Source of the DNA: Anthocerotibacter panamensis C109
GTDB lineage: Bacteria > Cyanobacteriota > Cyanobacteriia > Gloeobacterales > Anthocerotibacteraceae
DNA length: 64,000 bases
Direction of reading: 5' to 3'
Assembly (NCBI RefSeq): GCF_018389385.1
Contig: NZ_CP062698.1
Coordinates: 3,227,501 to 3,291,500, forward strand
Positions 18,305 to 26,100 of the stretch are shown piece after piece (the first letter of the stretch is position 1; each line of letters begins with the position of its first letter). The position numbers and the translations under genes are program-made. The notes under the pieces were generated by a model that was not told the DNA's origin, ran no database searches, and worked only from the letters and a program-made list of their open reading frames with translations.

Positions 18305-18654
18305 TTTCATATAGCAATCTTTGCATAGCTCGCTTACTTTAACTAGAGCTTATAGATTCTTGTTGGTCCTCTCCCACTAGCGGTTTAAGCTGTATTGTGC
18401 GAGACTATTTGCCAAAAGTTGTATATCTACACTCTTATCCAGCGAACCTTTCAATGCAAGTATGTCTGACTTGCCACCCTGAGAGTAGGAGAGCCCAAAT
18501 CTATAAAGGCTGTGACACATCACTCACCAAGAGAACGAAACGATGCTTCGTAACCAATCGGTCATTGATCCAAGGACGAATCCTCTAAAATAAGAACCTT
18601 CGACTTTAGGATAGTATCCAGTTCGATAATAAAACTCTGTCGCTCTTAAAAACT
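18305..18654. other. 350-bp stretch without a supported gene
   Basis: Lies between the right end of the insertion sequence and the OGT-like gene. One 63-codon open frame (18397-18588) lacks a ribosome binding site and any recognisable feature. I see no clear hairpin or repeat. Confidence 0.4.
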
Positions 18655-20838
18655 TCAACGATAGTTCCCATGCTGTTCCTCCTCTAAGTAAGTTTGACCC
18701 TGGACTGCTGCTTTATAAAAGTGCTCCAGTGCCCGTACACAAGTTGTATCTTCGTACAGACGTTCATGACCTGCTTGAATAGCCTGCCCCACCGCCTGTC
18801 GCCATACCGGGTCCAGACCCAGGCGCACAGCAAGCTGTACATAGTGTTCCTCATCGCGGGCGATAGTCTCGACAACCCCTAACGCTTGTAGCATGCCATA
18901 GGTGTGGCGTCCGCGCATAAAAGCTCCCGGACAAGTCACTATCGGCAGCCCGCAGGACAGGGCTTCTAGGGCAGTATTCCCTGCTGACCAAGCTAAGGTA
19001 TCCAGAAAAATATCCGCAACCCAATAATCAGCTTTGTTCTGACGCGGTATCAGGACACAAAACTCCTCCGCCTGAAGCTCCACCTGACCAAAAGCCCGTT
19101 GCAAGCGTTCCCAGAACTGTAGCGTCACTTGCGGGCTAGAGTGCGGCAAAAAAGCAAACTGCGCCTGAGGAATACCTAGCGCGATAGCCGGGAACAGGTA
19201 ATCGTATTGGGGCAGGTATTTATAAAAAGACTGACAAGATAAATAGACCACCGCTCCTTCCCGAAAACCAAAAGCCCGTCGCACGGCCTCTCGCGGGGCA
19301 CTCAAGGGCGGAATAACGGGTCGGGGGTAGCACACGCCAATCTTGGGGAGGCAAATGAGTCGTTCGGTGTAGTGCTCCTGAGCTTCTAGGGGCTCCTGCA
19401 ATGTACTGGAGAGGAAGTAGTCGATGTTTGGAGAACCTGTCGTGATGGGGTGCCCCCAAGCGGCGCATTGAATTGGCGCTAACCGTAACCCACATAGCTG
19501 AGTGATGCGCGGAGTCATGCCAACATCCGTGAAGACCAGCACATGGAGTTGGTCAGCGCAAATTTGCTGACAGACTGTTGCTAAAGGTCCAGGTAGGTGG
19601 CGAAAGACATCGCTATATTGCTGGAAAATTTGCGTTTTGCCGTCAGACCAGTCGCCCACATGATAACAATAGACCTCAAACTGTTCCCGGTTGTGGTGCT
19701 TTAGCCAGCCGATGGCCCACCAAACTCCAGCATGCCCCCCGATACGCTCAGATAGATAGCCGACGCGTATCTTCGCCCCAGGGCTCAGCGCCTTTAAGGG
19801 CAGGGGTCCACGCCACTGAGGGAAGTTGGCAGCCATAATTCGCTGAACCAGATGGGCATACTGCTGTTGCAGTCCCTTATCATTCTGGCCCTGGTATTGG
19901 AGGTAGAAAGTGGTGAGGGCTCCTACCCCAGCTAGAGCCTGCTGTTTTTTCTCAAGAGTAGTCGTAGTATCGCTCAGTTCTTGGAGTCCTTGGCGGAAGC
20001 GCTTGCGCCAAGTCTGTATTTCTTCTGGTGTGTCATAAAGGATGGGCAGAAATAATAGCTCATGCCAGCGAGCCTCCACGGACGTGGAACGGAGCTTTTG
20101 GAAGATCTGGAGCGCTGCTTCGGTACAGCCCTGTTCTTGAAAGACGACACCTAAATTGAAATAGGCATCGGGGTAGTTCGGTTGCAGGGTAATAGCTTGC
20201 TGATAACAGGCAATAGCAGCCTCGATTTGCTGGCGCTCGTGGTAGAGACGCCCCAGATTGTAGTGAGCCTGAGGGAGCTCAGGGCGCAGGGCAAGGGCCT
20301 TTTCGTAGCAAGCTTGGGCTTCAAGGAGACGCCGCTCCTGGTAGAGGAGTGTGCCTAGATTGTTGTGGACTTGGGCTAGTTCTGGGTTGAGCTCCAGGGC
20401 TTTGTGGTAGCAGGCTTGGGCCTCTTCACGGCGTCCCAATTCCTGAAGGACTAGCCCCAAATTACTGTAAAGTCCCGAGTCCACTTCCAGGGCAAGCGCT
20501 TGTTGATAGTGAAGGACCGCCTCCGCCCGTTGACCTTGCTGAGCCAAAATATTCCCGAGGTTGGTATGGGCGCAAGCCAGTGTAGGGTCGAGGTCAAGGG
20601 CTTTCTGGTAAGCGTCACAGGCTGCCTCCAGATGGCCCAGGGCTTTGTGGATGAGCCCCAGGCGATAGCAGGCTTCAGCCCAATTAGGTTGGATCTGGAG
20701 CACTTCTTGGTAAGCATTTAGGGCTCCAGCGAGTTCGCCCTGTTGCTGGAGCGCCTTAGCTTGGGTGAAAAGATCCAGCGTGGAGTCCGTTGGGGCGGTG
20801 GCTTTGGGGTGGGAGCAGATATCTTGCTTACGGGTCAT
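18655..20838 (-). CDS. TPR plus OGT/SPINDLY-type glycosyltransferase (GT41-like)
   Basis: A 727-residue protein. Residues about 20-270 are seven to eight canonical TPR units (for example AHTNLGNILAQQGQRAEAVLHYQQAL and AQVHNNLGTLLYQERRLLEAQACYEKAL, broken here at unit borders). From about 330 on is a GT-B fold of the O-GlcNAc-transferase type: KIRVGYLSER, then APIQCAAWGHPITTGSPNIDY, FLPHSS, DIFLDTLAWSAGNTALEAL and GLPIVTCPG. Bacterial relatives glycosylate proteins such as adhesins or pilins, or act in capsule loci; the acceptor here is not known. It is divergent from the ACP gene at 21017. GC content is near the genome norm, unlike the left part of the island. Confidence 0.87.
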   Translation of the reverse strand: MTRKQDICSHPKATAPTDSTLDLFTQAKALQQQGELAGALNAYQEVLQIQPNWAEACYRLGLIHKALGHLEAACDAYQKALDLDPTLACAHTNLGNILAQQGQRAEAVLHYQQALALEVDSGLYSNLGLVLQELGRREEAQACYHKALELNPELAQVHNNLGTLLYQERRLLEAQACYEKALALRPELPQAHYNLGRLYHERQQIEAAIACYQQAITLQPNYPDAYFNLGVVFQEQGCTEAALQIFQKLRSTSVEARWHELLFLPILYDTPEEIQTWRKRFRQGLQELSDTTTTLEKKQQALAGVGALTTFYLQYQGQNDKGLQQQYAHLVQRIMAANFPQWRGPLPLKALSPGAKIRVGYLSERIGGHAGVWWAIGWLKHHNREQFEVYCYHVGDWSDGKTQIFQQYSDVFRHLPGPLATVCQQICADQLHVLVFTDVGMTPRITQLCGLRLAPIQCAAWGHPITTGSPNIDYFLSSTLQEPLEAQEHYTERLICLPKIGVCYPRPVIPPLSAPREAVRRAFGFREGAVVYLSCQSFYKYLPQYDYLFPAIALGIPQAQFAFLPHSSPQVTLQFWERLQRAFGQVELQAEEFCVLIPRQNKADYWVADIFLDTLAWSAGNTALEALSCGLPIVTCPGAFMRGRHTYGMLQALGVVETIARDEEHYVQLAVRLGLDPVWRQAVGQAIQAGHERLYEDTTCVRALEHFYKAAVQGQTYLEEEQHGNYR

Positions 20839-21016
20839 GCGCTCTCATTTGCTTGCTCATATTGGTATTGTGCCCAAGGACTGTGTTCTGTCCAAGTCAT
20901 GTTAAATAATGCAATTAAAGAGTATGCTAATAAGCAAAAAACCAGACTTGTTACGTACACCCCCGGTATTTGTATACAGTGCGTAACAGCTTTAGCAAGA
21001 TTTGAGGAATCTACAG

Positions 21017-21250
21017 GTGAAGAAAAAAGACTTTCTACTGTCTTTAGAGGAAATTGTTGAAGTTGACCCTAACACCCTCACGGGTTCTGAGGATCTTGAA
21101 GAACTTGAGGGGTGGGACTCACTGGGTGTGGTCGGCTTTATTGCTATGATTGACGAGAATTTTGAAATTACACTCCCTGCCAGAAAAATCAGCAATTGTA
21201 GAACAGTGGATGACTTAGTTGCGCTGCTGGGTACAAAGGTTTCAACTTGA
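21017..21250 (+). CDS. acyl carrier protein
   Basis: A 77-residue ACP-like protein. The phosphopantetheine attachment site is in LEGWDSLGVVGFIAMIDE, and helices two and three follow at normal spacing. I take the GTG at 21017, preceded by GAGGAA 7 bases upstream; a TTG at 21002 would add five residues but has no ribosome binding site. It lies 27 bp before a ketosynthase III-like gene and differs from the housekeeping AcpP pattern (DSLDTVELV). It was therefore probably dedicated to a small acyl pathway, for example making an acyl group for a glycan. That role is inference. Confidence 0.85.
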   Translation: MKKKDFLLSLEEIVEVDPNTLTGSEDLEELEGWDSLGVVGFIAMIDENFEITLPARKISNCRTVDDLVALLGTKVST

Positions 21251-21277
21251 TACAGCCCAAATACTAAGGAGCTTGCT

Positions 21278-21886
21278 GTGGTTTTAAATCGTATTTCTGG
21301 GGTTCGAATTGCTGGTATTGCCAGTGCTGTTCCTAAGGAATTTCTCACGATTGAAGACGATGGGAAAGTCTTTGGCAAAATAGAAATGCTCAAAGTTAGT
21401 GAGAATACAGGTGTAAAAAAACGCCATGTGGCGACAGGAGGTATGTGTACTTCAGACCTCTTTTTTGTGGATGCTCAACGCTTGCTCAAGGATTTGGATT
21501 GGGATCCTGCTACAGTAGACGCCTTGATTTTTGTGTCTCAGACTCCTGATTACCAATTACCTGCTACTGCCTGTGTCTTACAAATGCGGTTAGGTTTATC
21601 TAAAAACTGTGCTGCTTTTGATGTTGGTCTCGGATGTTCGGGGTACACTTATGGTCTGTGGCTTGCGGCGAGCTTAATTGTCAGTGGTTCTGCCAAACGG
21701 TTAATCCTAATGGCTGGAGATGTCAGTGCTGGAGGCATTCCAGTCAAGGACCGTCATGTAGCGGGGCTCTTTGGTGATGGAGGGTCTGCAACAGCCATGG
21801 AGCGGGATGAACAGGCTTATCCGATTACATTTCAAATGGGAACGGATGGCAGTGGATGCAGGGCTATTTCATTCTGCTTGCTATAA
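21278..21886 (+). pseudogene. 3-oxoacyl-ACP synthase III-like gene, truncated by an insertion sequence
   Basis: The N-terminal 194 residues of a FabH-like ketosynthase are intact: ISGVRIAGIASAVP, ENTGVKKRH, DALIFVSQTPDY and the active-site Cys in FDVGLGCSGYTYGLW, followed by GLFGDGGSAT and FQMGTDGSG. Homology stops at about 21858. The remaining third, which should carry the catalytic His and Asn, is absent, and the frame ends in CRAISFCLL encoded by the insertion sequence. GTG 21278 follows AAGGA with good spacing. Together with the upstream ACP it was a two-gene acyl cassette that is now broken. Confidence 0.85.
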
Positions 21887-22061
21887 TAAGGGGGCAGCGT
21901 TCTGAGGCAGTCTCATGAACCACCTTGCCATGCTGGATGCCTTCGCCGATTTCGATGACGTGCGCCGCAAGCAAGGAACCAGACATTCTCTCTCTGTATG
22001 CTTAGCTCTATTTACTCTTGCGGTTGCTGCGGGCAATAAAGGATTCAATGCGATGGGAGAT
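21859..22061 (+). mobile_element. left end of an ISAs1-like insertion sequence, cut by an ISKra4 fragment
   Basis: Starts at CAGGGC, where the ketosynthase homology ends. From 21915 it encodes the first residues of an ISAs1/H-repeat-type transposase (HLAMLDAFADFDDVRRKQG, RHSLSVCLALFTLAVAAG, NKGFNAMG). The frame is then interrupted at 22062 by the terminal repeat of the second ISKra4-like copy. Only about 50 of some 370 transposase residues are present. Confidence 0.7.
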
Positions 22062-22564
22062 GGGAGCATCCCAGTTTTGCAAATGAGCATTTATACTTAG
22101 TCAATCTTAGCTTTGGTAAAAAGTCCCAAGCGCCCATCCAGGTACGCACAGCGCTGGCGTAGTACCTGCTTGATATTCTCTGCCTTCCACTGCGCTCCCG
22201 ATATCTGGATGCGCCGCCCTAGCTGCTTCACCGTGGACTCTACCGAGCCGGAGCCTATCGAACTATCTTGCTGCTGCTGCTGGTAATCGACAATCCGCTC
22301 CCGGTGCTTGCGGATATACCCACAGCAATTTTGGGCTCCCAAACGCTTCCACTCATCGATTAACCCCAACCCCCGCTGCGTCTGGCCCCGCCACAGCAAG
22401 GCTTCCAACTGCTTGAGCCGTCGAGGGGACTCCTGGACTTTGTAGAGGTTCTCCTTCAAGTGATACCAGTCCAGGATCTCCCTACGCTGCGACGGCAGAG
22501 CAATCTGGCTCATCAGGTTCCAGCTCCCATCATGCCCATCGCCTAGACAAATGACAGGGGTTGC
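22062..22564 (-). mobile_element. ISKra4-like insertion sequence, copy 2, partial
   Basis: Begins with the same terminal repeat as copy 1 (GGGAGCATCCCAGTTTTG) and matches it with only about four differences over 503 bp, ending abruptly after GACAGGGGTTGC. It encodes the last 138 or so residues of the transposase (EILDWYHLKEN to the C-terminus). The other end of the element and the rest of the interrupted ISAs1-like element are missing, so a deletion followed the insertion. Confidence 0.8.
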
Positions 22565-22677
22565 ATTCTAGCTAACGAAGGAGCACCTTTGGGCCATGCC
22601 CGACAGGACCGACTGTTGTAGATACTGGACATCTAAGCCTCCGGTAATCATCCCTCATTCTAGAGTTCCCCCAATTT

Positions 22678-24297
22678 TCATACGCCCTGGTCTGCTACCC
22701 ACTGACGTAAGGAACAAGCTACCCGGCTGAGAACCTCAGGCCAATCCCCACGTCGGATTGGACGAAACAGACGGGCTGTAGGGTACCAGGGACTGTCCTC
22801 CCGCTCCAAAAGCCAACGCCAATCCGGTACAAAGGGAAGGAGGATCCAGACAGGTCGCCCCAAAGCTCCGGCGACGTGTACTACTGAAGTGTCAACAGAA
22901 ATAATCAGGTCCAAATGGTCAGTAGCATAGGCTGTGTCAGCAAAATCTTGAAAATAGCTCCCTAAGTCGGTAATGAGATGTTGATAAGGACCAAGCTCCA
23001 CTATACGGTCGCCCTTGTATAACGAGAAGAATTGCACATGCTCCATCTGGAGTAGCGGTTCAAAGTACCTCAAAGGACAGTAACGCTTGCGGTCCATAGC
23101 AACCTTAAGTTTAGGAGACCAGACCAGACCAATCTTGAGGTTTGGGGTGGTCAGTAGTTTTTGGAGGGCTGGTTCAAGAGAACAAGCCTTAGGAGGAAAG
23201 AGATAGGGAATTTGAGCCGGGATGTTGTTGAGGTTGGTCTTGAGAAGGCTAGGGAGACTCATCATTGGAGCCCAAACATCAAACTCAGGTAATCCCTGAC
23301 CGCGCGTAAAAATTTCATCAACGCCTGGACAAGTTGCAAACAACGCTCTAAGGGGAGCGTAGGTCTCGACTAGGACGCGAGCACCCAGGTTTTTGACTAG
23401 CATGGCGTACCGTATGAACTGAATATTATCTCCAAGTCCCTGTTCTGAGACGAGCAGGATCGTTTTGTCCTCTAGCGAGGAGCCGTCCCACTGGGGCTTA
23501 TATAGCTCCCCCACACCAGTGCTCATTTTTTTGAAACGCCATTCGTACTCTTTCCACCCCTGGATCAAGTCTCCCGCCAAGAGCAGTACTGAGGCATAGT
23601 TGCAGTGTGCTTCAAGAGAGTCTGGTTGTAAGGCTAGAGCCTGCTCATAGGCGGTAATCGCTTCTGCCGTCCGGCCCAAACCATGAAGAGCGTTACCACG
23701 GTTATTATGGGCAGCAGCAAAATGAGGGTTAAGAGCAAGGGCACGGTCCAGAAACTCCAAAGCTTCTTCAAACCATCCCTGCTCAGCTAAACTTTGTGGG
23801 GTTTCCCTGTTATCCAGATCGAAGTCTAACTTGAGGTCAACTGCTTTTTCAACCAAGGCATTCCCCAGGTTGTTGAGCGCTTCAGCATAGTCGGGTTTGA
23901 ACTGGATTGCTTTACGATAGTGTTCTACTGCTGCATCTAACTGTTGCTGCTCCTCTAGGATTCCCCCCAGGTAGTACCAAGCTGTCGCATGCCCAGGATC
24001 AATTTGGAGCACACGTTGAAAACACGAAATTGATTCTTGATGTTGCCCTCTCTCCTTATAAATATGGCCTAGGTTGTAAGAATAGATTGAGATAGAGGGG
24101 GCCAGTACGATGGCTCGTTCAAGATGAATGAAAGCTAGCGCGGTATCTCCAATTCGGTAGAGGGCTAGTCCGAGGAAATGTAAAACATCTGAGTTATGGG
24201 GCTCCCGTTGTAGAAGCTCTTGGTAAAGCGTAACCGCCTGTTGGGGGTATCCAGCTTGGTGGAGCGCTATGGCTTGGTGGAGCGAGTCTGTATTCAC
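22678..24297 (-). CDS. TPR protein with GT9/heptosyltransferase-like C-terminal domain
   Basis: A 539-residue protein. Residues 1 to about 265 contain TPR units, with one acidic interruption (DLKLDFDLDNRETPQ) between units. From about 285 to 535 is a GT-B-like region: TILLVSEQGLGDNIQFIRY, VDEIFTRGQGLPEFDVW, LKIGLVWSPKLK, LDLIISVDTSVVHVAGALGRPVWILLPF (read in parts) and WPEVL. This pattern is that of TPR-GT9 proteins such as those found near flagellin or pilin glycosylation genes. The substrate is unknown. Its left neighbour is the insertion-sequence remnant. Confidence 0.83.
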   Translation of the reverse strand: MNTDSLHQAIALHQAGYPQQAVTLYQELLQREPHNSDVLHFLGLALYRIGDTALAFIHLERAIVLAPSISIYSYNLGHIYKERGQHQESISCFQRVLQIDPGHATAWYYLGGILEEQQQLDAAVEHYRKAIQFKPDYAEALNNLGNALVEKAVDLKLDFDLDNRETPQSLAEQGWFEEALEFLDRALALNPHFAAAHNNRGNALHGLGRTAEAITAYEQALALQPDSLEAHCNYASVLLLAGDLIQGWKEYEWRFKKMSTGVGELYKPQWDGSSLEDKTILLVSEQGLGDNIQFIRYAMLVKNLGARVLVETYAPLRALFATCPGVDEIFTRGQGLPEFDVWAPMMSLPSLLKTNLNNIPAQIPYLFPPKACSLEPALQKLLTTPNLKIGLVWSPKLKVAMDRKRYCPLRYFEPLLQMEHVQFFSLYKGDRIVELGPYQHLITDLGSYFQDFADTAYATDHLDLIISVDTSVVHVAGALGRPVWILLPFVPDWRWLLEREDSPWYPTARLFRPIRRGDWPEVLSRVACSLRQWVADQGV

Positions 24298-24381
24298 AGG
24301 TGCCTTTGTAGTCTAAAAATCCCTAGTTTCCTATGCCAAGAATGCCCCAGATACGCATGAGAAATTACGCTTTTAAAACAT

Positions 24382-24846
24382 TCAAGCCAAAGCTGGCGAC
24401 ACGGCTAATTCCTCAGCCAAAAACTGCCGGTTATCATCCAAAACCCAACTGGTCAAGTCCTCAGCCTCTCCCTGACGCACCGCCACAATCATATAGGAGT
24501 ACCAAGGCCATGCATATTCCCGGTCAAACTCCGAAGGGCGCGCGGGGTGGTCGGGGTGGGAATGATAGTAACCCACAATTTCGAGGCCCTGTGCGCGGGC
24601 ATATTGCTGAGCGGCAAGGACTGCATCGGGAGGGATGAGATACCGCCGCCGCGCTGATTCGCCATCAGCAAGAGCGCTACTTTCGGAGGATTCCCAAACG
24701 TTTTGGACCGGCCAAACTTCGACGAGGTGCTTGTCATCTCCAGCTAAAGGCTTGCCCAATAATAGACCACAGCATTCGTAGGGGTAGCTGACCTTGCCGT
24801 GGTCACGGATGGCGCTGAGATGGCTTGGAGTGAGATGGAGGGTCAT
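24382..24846 (-). CDS. JAMM/MPN+ (Mov34/PAD-1 type) metallopeptidase
   Basis: A 154-residue zinc isopeptidase-like protein. The early Glu is in YPYECCGLLLG, and HSHPDHPARPSEFD supplies the His-x-His...Ser-x-x-Asp zinc-binding set. Bacterial single-domain JAMM proteins of this length cleave C-terminal extensions from ubiquitin-like sulfur carriers (MoaD/ThiS/CysO-like) or process related proteins. moaC lies 50 bp upstream on the same strand, which would fit a molybdopterin or sulfur-carrier link, but that is inference. Confidence 0.85.
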   Translation of the reverse strand: MTLHLTPSHLSAIRDHGKVSYPYECCGLLLGKPLAGDDKHLVEVWPVQNVWESSESSALADGESARRRYLIPPDAVLAAQQYARAQGLEIVGYYHSHPDHPARPSEFDREYAWPWYSYMIVAVRQGEAEDLTSWVLDDNRQFLAEELAVSPALA

Positions 24847-24896
24847 GGACGTCAGGTCTAGGGCTCTGTCTACCAGCTTTGCATATCCTGAGGCAC

Positions 24897-25403
24897 TTAT
24901 TCAGCGCGATAGTCCCCCGAACGCCCGCCCTCTTTGGCGACAAGGTGAATCTCCCCGAGGGTCATGGTTTTGTCGAGGGCTTTTGCCATGTCATAGAGGG
25001 TGAGGAGTCCTATGGAAACAGCCGTCAGGGCTTCCATTTCGACCCCGGTCTGGGAGGTGGTTTTTACGGTGACTCGGAGGATAAAGCCGGGGAGTTCAGG
25101 TTCTGGGGTAACCACGACATCAATGCCTCCCAAGGGCAAGGGATGACAGAGTGGGATGAGGTCACTGGTTTTCTTCGCAGCCATGATCGCAGCTAGGCGG
25201 GCAGTGCCCAAGACATCGCCTTTGGGCGCGTTTCCTACGCGTACTGCCTGAAAAGCTTCTGGGCTCATGCGAATCTGGCCTTGAGCGGTGGCGCGGCGGG
25301 GGGTGACGGCTTTAGCGGTGACGTCCACCATATGAGCTTGTCCCGTGTTATCGAGATGCGTGAGGTTTGCCATGGTGGTCGGGTCGTCAGGGGTGTTTAG
25401 CAT
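24897..25403 (-). CDS. moaC: cyclic pyranopterin monophosphate synthase
   Basis: A 168-residue MoaC. With MoaA it turns GTP into cyclic pyranopterin monophosphate, the first step of molybdenum cofactor synthesis. Recognisable blocks are [43 protein letters not shown] (read in parts; the active-site His is in LCHPL), [12 protein letters not shown] and [10 protein letters not shown]. The first Met at 25403 gives ten extra residues before MANLTHLD; the Met at 25373 is the more usual start, and neither has a clear ribosome binding site. The ending [12 protein letters not shown] is typical. Confidence 0.95.
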   Translation of the reverse strand: MLNTPDDPTTMANLTHLDNTGQAHMVDVTAKAVTPRRATAQGQIRMSPEAFQAVRVGNAPKGDVLGTARLAAIMAAKKTSDLIPLCHPLPLGGIDVVVTPEPELPGFILRVTVKTTSQTGVEMEALTAVSIGLLTLYDMAKALDKTMTLGEIHLVAKEGGRSGDYRAE

Positions 25404-26100
25404 TTTGTTTTAAGTGCAGCAACCCAAAAGGGCGATGGAGATCTCCAGGTTATCGTCTTTGGGGCGCACACCTGATTGCAGGGAGGGAAGTTGGAAATTT
25501 TGTATCTGTACGTTACAAGCCTCGTCGCAATAGCTGGGTGTAACGGACTTGGATCCAATGGCTCCCACTGCGGCGGAGCACCGGGGCCCCACGATAGAGT
25601 ATCGGACCTAATGGGAGGACTACAGGTATGGGCTGGGAGTGCAGGGAGACCGGCAAGCCACGGTATAAAATCTTCTGAGGAGCGCGCCTTTCTCGATGAA
25701 TCCAGCGTGACAGAAAGAATACCCAGTCTTTTAGGTTGGTCATGCAGCGTTTTTTCAAGGGCATCGCGAACACCATAGAGTCCAACGTATGCTGTAGCGG
25801 GTCTTATTATTCTGCCTGCTGTGCAGCGGTAGGGGACTCACGCTTAAGGATGAGACCGCATACATCGATTGGCATAGGTAGACCAAGGTACGTTAGCTTG
25901 GTTTTGGAGCCGGTACCGTTTGGGGGAGAAAAAGGTGGTAAGTTCTTTCTAGAGGTACCCCCAGTTTAAGGTTTTACGTTAGGGTGTGTCCTGTCAGGTC
26001 TTTGCCATCGGCAACATGGGGGCTTTTTTCCTTAGCCTAGGTGTTTCCGCACCCAGGCTACACTTTATGTCCAGGGAAATTTCATGGAGGCGGATAGCTT
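25404..26100. other. 700-bp intergenic stretch between moaC and glgB
   Basis: Apart from the candidate RNA I see no gene. Close to glgB, AGCCTaGGTG and CACCcAGGCT (26035-26060) form a hairpin with one mismatch in the leader or promoter region. Just before it, GCC-atc-GGC is followed by CTTTTTT (26003-26035), which could end a transcript coming from the left. GGAGG at 26084-26088 is the likely glgB ribosome binding site. Confidence 0.4.
25495..25674 (+). ncRNA. candidate structured RNA of about 180 nt
   Basis: The ends can pair: AAATTTTGTATC (25495-25506) with GGTATAAAATCTT (25662-25674), about ten pairs including two G-U pairs that exist only if the plus strand is transcribed. Inside are further stems: CGTTACA/TGTAACG (25511-25517 with 25539-25545), CTCCCA/TGGGAG (25562-25567 with 25612-25617) enclosing CGATA/TATCG (25592-25596 with 25600-25604), and GGCT/AGCC near 25631 and 25656. 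The length and the closed long-hairpin form recall 6S RNA, but I do not recognise its sequence. There is no coding alternative with support. Confidence 0.35.

Noticed and set aside
25736-25969. A 77-codon open frame upstream of glgB
   Set aside because: No start signals, and the residue composition is not protein-like.
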